From positions 19,332 to 83,331 of the forward strand of contig NZ_JAKVBC010000023.1 in NCBI RefSeq assembly GCF_022447245.1: a DNA stretch of 64,000 bases. The letters are read 5' to 3'. Position numbers and translations under genes: made by a program. How positions within the stretch are numbered: the first letter of the stretch is position 1; every line of letters begins with the position of its first letter. Of this stretch, positions 22,301 to 30,503 are shown in pieces. Source of the stretch: Kordia sp. GTDB lineage: Bacteria; Bacteroidota; Bacteroidia; Flavobacteriales; Flavobacteriaceae. The notes under the pieces are model-generated. The model was not told where the DNA came from. It did not search any database and saw only the letters and a program-made list of their open reading frames with translations.

Positions 22301-25300
22301 AATTAAAAGCAAGTTTGCCAGCATACATGATTCCTGTTGACTTCTTACAGTTAGAAAGCATTCCACTAACAATCAATGGAAAAGTAAATTACAAAGCATT
22401 ACCCGCGTTAGATGCTACTGCAATCGGTACAAACTATGTAGCACCTCGTAATGCAAAAGAAGAAGCGCTTGTTTCAATTTGGCAAGATGTTTTGGGTGTA
22501 GAAAAAGTAGGAATCTATGATAACTTCTTTTCTTTAGGTGGTGATTCTATCATTGCGATTCAATTCATAAGTAAAGCAAAAAGACAAGGAATTACACTAA
22601 AAGTAAAAGATGTATTTGAGTTTCAAACAATTGATGAATTAGCAACCAAAGTAAATCATAATATTGAAATCATTAACGAGCAAGGAATCTTAGAAGGAAA
22701 CTTCGGCTTGTTGCCAATTCAAACAGCATTCTTTGAAAAAGGATACAGCAAGCAAAACCAATACAATCAATCTTTATTATTGACCTTGCCAAAAAGCATT
22801 ACCAAAGCACAACTCAATGAGGCAGTAGCAGGAATATACAAAAAGCACGATATCCTTCGCACTCGATATGAGCGTGTGGAAGATCAGTTTGTTGGTGTAT
22901 ACGAAACAGCAATTCCTGAAGTAGCAGTAGAAACGATCACTGAAACAGCAACTGTAGGAGCCGCGGTAACAGAAATCTGTGCTGCTTACCAAGAAAAATT
23001 AAACATTTACGATGGCGTAATTGCAAAATTTTTGCTCATCAACACGCCAGAAAGCGAAGCAGCAAATCGTGTATTCATTGTAGCGCATCACTTAGTAATT
23101 GATGGTGTTTCTTGGAGAATTATTGCAGATGATCTAACTGCAAACTTGCAAAAAGTAACAAAAGGAGAAGCAGTTTCTATTGGAGAAAAAACAACTTCAT
23201 TCAGACAATGGCAAGAACATTTAGTGGACTATGCAAATAGCGATCGTCTTCAAGAAGAATTCGCGTATTGGAAAGCAATCACAGAAAAAATTGAAGCTTT
23301 ACCTCAAGACACTGCGTTTGACGGAAAAACAACCTATCAAGAAGTAGGCGCTTACAGTGTACAATTGTCTCAAGAACTCACAACAAGTTTACTGAGAGAA
23401 AGCAATCAAGCATTTTCTACAGAAATCAACGATCTATTGTTGGCAGCATTGGCAATGTCTTTTGCAAAATGGACAAACCGGGACAACTTAGTTATCGGTT
23501 TGGAAGGTCATGGAAGAGAAGAATTGTTTGAGGATGTAGACATCACAGAAACAGTAGGATGGTTTACATCACTCTATCCGGTATTGCTTGAAAATTTTCA
23601 AGATGATATAGAAGCTACTATTGTACAGGCAAAAGAAAACTTAAAAGCCATTCCAAACAAAGGAATCGGATATGGCGCTTTACGCTATTTAGCTGCTGAC
23701 GAAAGCAAAAGAGAAAGCTTACAGGCAAATATCGAACAAGTAGTATTCAATTACTTAGGGCAAGCAGGTCAGGGAAATTCGGAAACGGCGACACTATTCA
23801 ACTTCACCAATGAAGGAAAAGGAGAAGACATTCATCCTCAAAATGAATATGATGGAAGAATTACCATCAACAGTGTCATCTCTAACGGCAGTTTGAGCTT
23901 ACGCTGGAATTATGATACCAATCGCTTTGCCGAAGAAAGCATTGCAACAGTTGCAGAAAACTATATCAATGCCTTAGAAACAATCATAAACTACTGCAAA
24001 TCCATCACAAAAACAGTAGCCACACCAGCGGATTATGGACTAAACGGATTGTTACCTTACGAAGATTTAAGAGCATTCAAAGCAACAAAGCAAGCAGAAA
24101 ACATTGAAGATATCTACAGATTAAGTCCAATGCAGGAAGGAATCCTGTTTTACAGCTTACTCAACAAAAACTCAAACGCATACATCAACCAAATCTGTTT
24201 CGATATTACAGGCGAATTAGATATAGAAAACTTTAAAGAAGCATGGAAAAAAGTCATTCAAAAACACGGCATTTTAAGGACGTCTTTTCACTTGGAAGGC
24301 CTTACTATCCCTGTGCAATGTGTACAAAAAAGTGTGCCGCTGCCAATAACTGTCCTCGATTATACCCAGAAAGATGACATTGAAGAAGCGGTACAAGCAT
24401 ACAAACATACAGATGCAAATACGGCATTTGATTTGGACAAAGCGCCATCATTCAGAATTACACTGATCAAACAATCAGCTAACTGTACCAAATTGATCTT
24501 TGCAATACATCACATCATTTCGGATGGTTGGTCAACGCCATTAATCTTCGGAGAATACCTAGAAAATTACCAAACATTAATCGCGGGCAAAACCATTACC
24601 ATCGGTGAAATTGACAATTACAAAGACTACATCACACACATTTCTGCCAAAAATGATGCAGAAGTTGTTCGTTACTGGAAAAATCAACTCAGCACGCTTA
24701 CATCACCTAGTATTTTACCATTTGCAGATACTGCTAAAAATCTGAACAAAACCTTCGGAAATACAAAATCAGTATTGTCAAAAGGAAAAGAATCTGTAAT
24801 GGCATTAGAAGTCTTTGCGAAGCGAAATCGCATAACGATCAACACCGTAATTCAAGGAATATGGGCATACTTATTGTCACAATATACCAACAATGAAACG
24901 GTTGTATTTGGTACAGTAATCTCTGGAAGACCTACCGAAATAAAAGATATTGAAAAACGATTGGGAATCTATATCAATACCATTCCGTTATGTGCTTCCG
25001 TACAGCCAGAAACTAACATCGTATCTTGGTTGACCGACATTCAAAGCAACTACGCAATTTCGAGAGAAGAATACGGATACTCGTCACTCGTTGAAATTCA
25101 AAAGCAAAGCAATATTGGAAGGGAATTGTTTGACAGTTTATTAGTGTTTGAAAACTATCCGTTAGATGCTATTGAAGAAGCAGAATCTGATGTATTGATC
25201 AACAATCTAGAAACCAAACAGCAAAACAATTATGTATTAACCATTTCAATTCGTCACGTCGCAGAAACCTTAATGTATATTGAGTACGAATACAACTCTG

Positions 25301-25458
25301 AAATTCTATCAAATGAAATCATCGCAATGATGAAAGGACATTTAGATACATTGTTAGAAGCGGTAGTTAAAAGCGAAACGATAGGCGATTTAGAATACCT
25401 AACAAAAGAAGAACACGGCAGTACTTTTAGATACAGTCAACAATGCAACTATCTCTAA
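19360..25458 (+). CDS. NRPS: docking-C-A(Asn-like)-T-E-C, ends at a frameshift
   Basis: Start at ATG 19360 (MYKLVKTLVANNIHLS), the beginning of a TubC-like docking domain; an upstream in-frame ATG at 19321 would overlap the previous gene. Domains: dock 1-55; C about 65-500 (HHIISDG); A about 525-1010 with pocket DLTKVGEVGK (Asn-type); T (LGGDS); E about 1110-1540 (HHLVIDGVSWRI, VGWFTSLYP); C about 1570-1990 (HHIISDG). The frame then runs into a stop at 25456-25458, just where the linker to the next A domain should continue. The missing linker and A-domain start are read in the +1 frame from 25433. One surplus G in the GG at 25417-25418 explains this. Repair would give one protein of about 3,697 aa with C-A-T-E-C-A-T-C-A-T. 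Confidence 0.93.
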   Translation: MYKLVKTLVANNIHLSVESGNLKVKFDGKQLPQDLLSQIKANKEALIAYLSQEDGAADDRIEKAATSVSYPLSSAQKRLWILHQVDPGAVAYNMAGQTTLDGSYNLKNFERAINATIAHHEILRTVFRVDENDEARQWILAAEDINFTISHKDFRGLDAATQQEKVSNYIQEDSVKPFDFENGPLLRASMLQVADDQFVFYYNMHHIISDGVSMDNLAKNIMMAYTAIQSGEEVVLPELRIQYKDYAVWQLAQLESEASKADKTFWLDQLAGELPTLNLPSTKKRPTVQTTNGQNLATYIDKEIAQKFTAFCQQENGSLFMGLVAVLNVLFYRYTNQKDFIVGTPIAGRDNVDLEDQIGFYVNTLALRNQLTSAQSFADIFANVRKNTLEAYAHQNYPFNQLIQDLDIKRDVSRNAIFDVMVTMHNFDNSTVNLQVNEDEVDVIMEYGSAQSKFDLELNFKEVDGYIYLAVIYNADVYEGEMMKNFLQHFKSIMQAVTEVPTEKIGRLNMLQPAEVAVLEAFNDTDVVYDEAKTVLELFAQRVAENPNQIALRFEDECLTYKELDEKSNQLANYIASKNISNTLIPICVDRSFEMMIGIWGIIKSGNAYVPVDPAYPQERMDYILEDTNATYVVSTLEYAEFFENAKVINLEGSDYETYPTTAPNVTVTEAELAYCIYTSGTTGKPKGVMIAHASFANYVHWAKATYNTENLQNFDFGLFTSISFDLTITSMFLPLVSGDTLHIMKKEQSVLETLLKYFESGISCIKLTPAHISLLKGTEGLQTTVQMAVVGGEAMQNQHVEILRSLNPEMKIYNEYGPTEATVGCVVREIETVDENIVIGTPIANTQIYILDADKNLVAQGVEGEMYIGGKGLARGYVNKPELTAEKFIQNPFNADELIYKTGDVAKWDASGNIDYVGRIDNQVKINGYRIELGEVINALEQLETVQQAVMVVDKSLDNKRLVGYIVSEKPIEKQAIKQQLKASLPAYMIPVDFLQLESIPLTINGKVNYKALPALDATAIGTNYVAPRNAKEEALVSIWQDVLGVEKVGIYDNFFSLGGDSIIAIQFISKAKRQGITLKVKDVFEFQTIDELATKVNHNIEIINEQGILEGNFGLLPIQTAFFEKGYSKQNQYNQSLLLTLPKSITKAQLNEAVAGIYKKHDILRTRYERVEDQFVGVYETAIPEVAVETITETATVGAAVTEICAAYQEKLNIYDGVIAKFLLINTPESEAANRVFIVAHHLVIDGVSWRIIADDLTANLQKVTKGEAVSIGEKTTSFRQWQEHLVDYANSDRLQEEFAYWKAITEKIEALPQDTAFDGKTTYQEVGAYSVQLSQELTTSLLRESNQAFSTEINDLLLAALAMSFAKWTNRDNLVIGLEGHGREELFEDVDITETVGWFTSLYPVLLENFQDDIEATIVQAKENLKAIPNKGIGYGALRYLAADESKRESLQANIEQVVFNYLGQAGQGNSETATLFNFTNEGKGEDIHPQNEYDGRITINSVISNGSLSLRWNYDTNRFAEESIATVAENYINALETIINYCKSITKTVATPADYGLNGLLPYEDLRAFKATKQAENIEDIYRLSPMQEGILFYSLLNKNSNAYINQICFDITGELDIENFKEAWKKVIQKHGILRTSFHLEGLTIPVQCVQKSVPLPITVLDYTQKDDIEEAVQAYKHTDANTAFDLDKAPSFRITLIKQSANCTKLIFAIHHIISDGWSTPLIFGEYLENYQTLIAGKTITIGEIDNYKDYITHISAKNDAEVVRYWKNQLSTLTSPSILPFADTAKNLNKTFGNTKSVLSKGKESVMALEVFAKRNRITINTVIQGIWAYLLSQYTNNETVVFGTVISGRPTEIKDIEKRLGIYINTIPLCASVQPETNIVSWLTDIQSNYAISREEYGYSSLVEIQKQSNIGRELFDSLLVFENYPLDAIEEAESDVLINNLETKQQNNYVLTISIRHVAETLMYIEYEYNSEILSNEIIAMMKGHLDTLLEAVVKSETIGDLEYLTKEEHGSTFRYSQQCNYL
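25417..25418 (+). other. One-base frameshift inside NRPS gene
   Basis: The sequence reads CACGGCAGTACTTTTAGA. Dropping one G gives His-Ala-Val-Leu-Leu-Asp-Thr-Val-Asn-Asn, the normal linker before an A domain, in frame with everything downstream to 30454. With the G, translation ends after HGSTFRYSQQCNYL. It may be a real mutation or a sequencing error. Confidence 0.85.
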
Positions 25459-28400
25459 AGATGAAACATTACTATTAGATCGTTTCAAAGCACAAGTCGC
25501 AAAAACACCTGAGCAAGTAGCCGTTTCGTTTAACGGAGAAACGTTGACGTACGCACAACTAGAAGCAGCATCCAATCAATTGGCAAACTGTTTGGTAAAC
25601 GAGCATGGCATTCAAAATGGCGATGTTGTCGGAATCAAATTAGACAGAAGCAATTGGGTACTCATTTCAATCTTAGCCATCCTAAAAACAGGAGCTGCGT
25701 ATGTGCCAATTGATCCAGCGTATGGTTCTTCTCGTGAGGAGCATATCCTAAGCGATGCGAATTTAAGTTTGTTAATTACAGAGTCAAATTACATGTTTGA
25801 TATGTTCGATTTTGACGGAAACATGCTTACGGTAGACATTGACTTTGAAGCAGAAGCATTCGCAACAACGTTTGAAGCAACTGGAATCACAGAAGATACT
25901 TTGGCGTATATGATTTATACTTCAGGATCTACAGGAAAACCAAAAGGTGTTATGATTCAGCACGGTGCGTTGGCAAACTATTTAGATTGGGGAACAAAGC
26001 AATATCTAACCGAAAACAACTTAGAAAATGTTGACTTCGGATTGTACACATCATTGTCATTCGACCTAACGGTAACAAGCTTATTCTTACCAATTTTAAA
26101 CGGTGGAACGCTTCACATTTACAATCAAGGAGATATTTCGCAGACATTAAAAAATTACTTGAACAGTGGAATTTCTTGTATCAAATTAACACCTGCACAC
26201 ATTGCATTATTGAAAGAATTAGATATTCAAGAAAGTAAAGTTGCTGTTGCGGTTGTAGGTGGAGATGCTTTATTGCCACATCATGTGGAAACGCTGAGAA
26301 GCATCAATCCAAACATGAAAATCTATAACGAATACGGTCCAACAGAAGCGACTGTCGGTTGTATGGTTTTTGAAGTGGATTCAAAAGATAACATTACAAT
26401 CGGAAAAGCGATTCAGAACACAGAAATATTTGTTTTAAACCGTAACAATCAACTCGTACCAAACGGAGTTTCAGGAGAAATTTGTGTAGGTGGCGAAGGA
26501 TTGGCAAAAGGCTACTTAAATCGCGAGGAATTAACCGCAGAAAAATTCATTCCACATCCATTCATAAAAGGACAACGTTTATACAAAACAGGCGATGTGG
26601 GAACGTGGTTAGCGGATGGAAACCTAGCATATTTAGGTAGAAAAGACGATCAAGTAAAAATACGAGGTTACCGAATTGAGTTAGGAGAAATTGAACAACA
26701 ATTACTCAACAAAGAAAGCATTCAGGAAACAGTTGTATTAACACATACAATGGAAAACGGCGAAAAGCAATTGATTGCGTATGTCGTATTTGAAGAAAAA
26801 GAAGAAACAGCTATCAACATTCGTAAATTCTTAGGTGAAAGTTTACCAGCATACATGATTCCTGCACACTTTGTGCCTGTAGATCGTATGCCATTAACGG
26901 TAAACGGAAAAGTGGATAAAGATGCATTACTTAGCCTAAAAGACATTCAACTTGAAACAGGTTCAGAATACATCGCGCCACAAAATGAAATCGAAGAGAA
27001 AGTTGCTGAAATCTGGCAAAAAGACTTAGATCTTGATGCGGTAAGTATTCGCGATGATTACTTCCATATTGGAGGAGATTCTATCCGAATGATTCGTTGC
27101 ATCAGTGCCATCAACAAAGAATTTGGAATTGAAATTCCAGTAGCGACATTCTACGAAAATCCAACCATTGAAGGTGTATCGACATTCATTGCAGAAATAG
27201 AAAGTACAGGACAAGCAACCAATACTGAAAAAGCAGCCGTTGAAGCGGAAATTGAAGCAATTGCAGCTGCAGTATTGGCAAAACATCCAACACCTGAAAA
27301 TGTAGAAAATGTATATCCAATCAGTGATGTGCAAATGGGAATGGTCTTAACAAGCCAACTCAGAAATGACAAAGGAGAATTTGGTGTATACCACGATCAG
27401 TTCTTATTCCAATTAGGAGCGATTGATATGCCAACCTTGACACGTACCATGGAATTGATGGTGCAAAAGCATGAAACCTTGCGAACATCGTATCACTTAT
27501 ACGAATACGATCACCAAGTACAAATCATTCACAAAAATGTACCTGTAAATATCGGATACGAAGATATCAGTGCGTTAGGCAAAGAAGCGAAAGAAGCTTA
27601 TATTGAAAACTTCATGGTGACGGAACGTAAGGAGCATCCTTTTGATACGTCAAAAGCGCCAATATGGAGAATCAATATCTTCCAAATTGGAGCGTCAGAC
27701 ATCATATTCGTATTGCAATTCCACCATGCGATGATTGATGGTTGGGGACAAAATAACTTTAAAGTAGAATTATTTGAAACTTACGATCAGGTAAGCAAAG
27801 ATAGCACGTATGTGCCAGCAGCATTAACATGTAGTATCAAAGACAGCGTAGTGTCAGACATGATCGAATTGCGAAGAGAAGAAAACAGCATCTTCTGGCA
27901 ACAGAAAATGGAAGACTACAAGCGTTTAGAAGTATTAAGCGAAGCATACTTTGATGCGAAATATGAAAAAATATATCCAGAAGCATATACGTCAAGAATC
28001 ATTGAAAAATGTGAACAAGATCAAATCACGCCAAAGGCATTGTTCTTAAGTGCGTATCTATATGCCTTATCTGCATTGTCTGGGAACGCTGATACAACCA
28101 TCGGATTGGTGGCGCACAGGCGTCCAATTGTAGAAGATGGAGACAAATTATTAGGTTGTTTCTTAAACTCAATTCCGTTCCGATTTGACTTTATGAATAC
28201 ACAAGGAAAATCGTGGTTGCAATACATACAAGATATTGAAAACGAATTGAATATATTAAAAGGGAAAGATCGTTTTCCTCTCAATGAAATCGCAGATTTA
28301 GTTGGAGAAAATTCGCAAGGAAATCCATTCTTCGACATTCTATTCAACTATATCAATTTCCATGTACTGGACGAATTACACAACAATGAAGAATTCAAAA

Positions 28401-30454
28401 CACAGCAAGCACAACGTGAAGTAACAGACTTTGTTTTTGGTGATTTTGAAAGAACAAATACATACCTAGATTTCACACTGGAGCGATTTACCAAAAATAT
28501 AGCGATCTCATTGACACAAAGTCGTGCTTTCAAATCAGGTCATAGCATTGAAGACATTGCAGCGTATTTTGAAAACTTCTTGGCGAATTACTTAGAAAAC
28601 GATCAAGAAGCAGTCAATACAGAACGTATTTTCTCTGAAGATGAACGTGCAAGGCTACTTGCATTTGCAGAAGGCGAAGTACAAGAAATACCAAGCAATC
28701 CAACATTTACAAGTCTCTTTGAAGCACAAGTACAAAAAACGCCAAACGTGGAGGCAGTCGTATTTGAAGAAAGATCACTTACATATGCGCAGTTGGACAA
28801 GCTATCAAATGCATTGGCACACTTCTTAATTCATGAATATGGAGCCACTAGAAACGATGTCATCGGAGTTCAATTGGATCGTAGCGAATGGGTTGTCGTA
28901 GCAATCTTAGCAACCTTAAAATCAGGTGCAACCTATGTTCCGATTGATATTGAATATCCTGAATCGAGAATCGCATACATTCAAGAAGATAGCAACTGTA
29001 AACTTATGATTACGGAAGAAGTTCTTGAAGAATTCGTTGCAAATAGAGAAATAAACAATACAGCAGCTGTTGCACATCAAAGAGTTCCAGAAGATACCAT
29101 GTATATCATTTATACATCAGGATCTACAGGAAAGCCAAAAGGAGTGATGATTCAAGATCGTGCTATTTTAAACACGATTCTTACTGAAATCAAGACACTT
29201 GGAATGGATGAAGGACAAAATATGTTACAATTTGCATCCTTCTCTTTTGATGCTTCTATTTGGGAAAGCTTTACATCATTGCTTTCTGGATCGACATTAT
29301 TTGTAATCCAAGATGCATTGCGAAAAAATCCAGAAGCATTAGCAACATACATCGAAGAACAACAAATTGACATTACGCTATTACCACCAGCATATCTAAA
29401 CTTAATGGACATCTCAAAACTAAGAGGTCTAAAAACATTATTTACAGGTGGAGAAGCACCAATTATTGAAGATGTCAAAGCATTTTTAGAGTTGCGAAGC
29501 GGAAAGTATTACAATGCGTATGGACCTACAGAAGCCAGTGTATATGCGACAACGCATTATATTGAAAGCATTGACGATTTCTCATCAGAAAACATTACCT
29601 CTGGAATGCCAATCGCCAACGCGTCTATTTATCTTTTAAATGATGTCAATCAATTACAACCAATGGGAACTGTTGGAGAAATATGTATCGGTGGTGCAGG
29701 ATTGGCAAAAGGATATTTAAATCGTCCAGAATTGACAAAAGAACGTTTCATACCACATCCATTCAAAGAAGATCAGTTGTTATACAAAACTGGGGATTTA
29801 GGAAAATGGTTGTCAAACGGACAATTAGAATTCCACGGACGTAAAGACGATCAAGTAAAAATAAGAGGTCACAGAATAGAATTAGGAGAAGTAGAGCATC
29901 GATTACTAGAAAGAGAAACCATCAACGAAGCTACCGCTATGGTAGTTGAAGATGCTGATGGAGGCAAAAAACTAGTGGTGTATTTCACTTCTACCCAAGA
30001 AGAAACGCTTTCTGAATTACGACAAGAATTACAGCAAAAGCTACCAGCATATATGATTCCAGATGGCTATGTGCAACTAGAAGCAATGCCATTGACTATT
30101 AATGGAAAAATTGACAAAAAACAGCTATTACAACTCGAAGGTACGCAGCTACTCTCAGTAGAATATGTTGCGCCAAGAGACGAAATGGAAGAAAGACTCG
30201 CTGCCTTATGGAGTGAAATCCTCAAAAGAGAACGCATCGGAATCAAAGATTCGTTCTTCGAAATTGGCGGTAACAGTTTAAAAGCCATTCAGTTAATTGG
30301 GCGTATTCAGAAAGAATATAATGTACACTTTGAAATTACAGGACTGTACGAAACGCCAACCATTGAAGCCATTAAAGAAAAACTGGAAAATGTGCTTTGG
30401 CTTACCAATGAACTTGTAGAAGATGAAGAAAATATTGAAAGTTTTTCATTCTAA
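25433..30454 (+). CDS. NRPS continuation: A(Asn-like)-T-C-A-T
   Basis: The downstream part of the frameshifted synthetase. The first in-frame ATG-like start is well inside the A domain (near 25544), and homologous A-domain sequence (TVNNATISKDETLLLDRFK) is already present from 25433, so this is not an independent gene. First A pocket DLTKVGEVGK (third Asn-type module in a row); T motif IGGDS; C domain with HHAMIDGWGQ; second A domain (FSFDASIW, YNAYGPTEASVY) with pocket DAWLFGAVYK, close to hydrophobic Leu-type codes; final T motif IGGNS. The protein ends after the T domain, so the chain must be passed to the next synthetase, whose N-terminus carries a docking domain. Confidence 0.92.
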   Translation, partial: TVNNATISKDETLLLDRFKAQVAKTPEQVAVSFNGETLTYAQLEAASNQLANCLVNEHGIQNGDVVGIKLDRSNWVLISILAILKTGAAYVPIDPAYGSSREEHILSDANLSLLITESNYMFDMFDFDGNMLTVDIDFEAEAFATTFEATGITEDTLAYMIYTSGSTGKPKGVMIQHGALANYLDWGTKQYLTENNLENVDFGLYTSLSFDLTVTSLFLPILNGGTLHIYNQGDISQTLKNYLNSGISCIKLTPAHIALLKELDIQESKVAVAVVGGDALLPHHVETLRSINPNMKIYNEYGPTEATVGCMVFEVDSKDNITIGKAIQNTEIFVLNRNNQLVPNGVSGEICVGGEGLAKGYLNREELTAEKFIPHPFIKGQRLYKTGDVGTWLADGNLAYLGRKDDQVKIRGYRIELGEIEQQLLNKESIQETVVLTHTMENGEKQLIAYVVFEEKEETAINIRKFLGESLPAYMIPAHFVPVDRMPLTVNGKVDKDALLSLKDIQLETGSEYIAPQNEIEEKVAEIWQKDLDLDAVSIRDDYFHIGGDSIRMIRCISAINKEFGIEIPVATFYENPTIEGVSTFIAEIESTGQATNTEKAAVEAEIEAIAAAVLAKHPTPENVENVYPISDVQMGMVLTSQLRNDKGEFGVYHDQFLFQLGAIDMPTLTRTMELMVQKHETLRTSYHLYEYDHQVQIIHKNVPVNIGYEDISALGKEAKEAYIENFMVTERKEHPFDTSKAPIWRINIFQIGASDIIFVLQFHHAMIDGWGQNNFKVELFETYDQVSKDSTYVPAALTCSIKDSVVSDMIELRREENSIFWQQKMEDYKRLEVLSEAYFDAKYEKIYPEAYTSRIIEKCEQDQITPKALFLSAYLYALSALSGNADTTIGLVAHRRPIVEDGDKLLGCFLNSIPFRFDFMNTQGKSWLQYIQDIENELNILKGKDRFPLNEIADLVGENSQGNPFFDILFNYINFHVLDELHNNEEFKTQQAQREVTDFVFGDFERTNTYLDFTLERFTKNIAISLTQSRAFKSGHSIEDIAAYFENFLANYLENDQEAVNTERIFSEDERARLLAFAEGEVQEIPSNPTFTSLFEAQVQKTPNVEAVVFEERSLTYAQLDKLSNALAHFLIHEYGATRNDVIGVQLDRSEWVVVAILATLKSGATYVPIDIEYPESRIAYIQEDSNCKLMITEEVLEEFVANREINNTAAVAHQRVPEDTMYIIYTSGSTGKPKGVMIQDRAILNTILTEIKTLGMDEGQNMLQFASFSFDASIWESFTSLLSGSTLFVIQDALRKNPEALATYIEEQQIDITLLPPAYLNLMDISKLRGLKTLFTGGEAPIIEDVKAFLELRSGKYYNAYGPTEASVYATTHYIESIDDFSSENITSGMPIANASIYLLNDVNQLQPMGTVGEICIGGAGLAKGYLNRPELTKERFIPHPFKEDQLLYKTGDLGKWLSNGQLEFHGRKDDQVKIRGHRIELGEVEHRLLERETINEATAMVVEDADGGKKLVVYFTSTQEETLSELRQELQQKLPAYMIPDGYVQLEAMPLTINGKIDKKQLLQLEGTQLLSVEYVAPRDEMEERLAALWSEILKRERIGIKDSFFEIGGNSLKAIQLIGRIQKEYNVHFEITGLYETPTIEAIKEKLENVLWLTNELVEDEENIESFSF

Positions 30455-30482
30455 TACCAGTAATTTCAAGTTATAAATGGTA
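30455..30482. repeat. Intergenic TACCA/TGGTA inverted element
   Basis: TACCA (30455-30459) and TGGTA (30478-30482) bracket an A/T-rich loop directly after the NRPS stop. A near-identical element follows the GIN gene at 41336-41366. It is probably a small interspersed hairpin or transcript-end element. Confidence 0.45.
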
Positions 30483-30503
30483 TAAATCAACAATTACCTT
30501 ATC

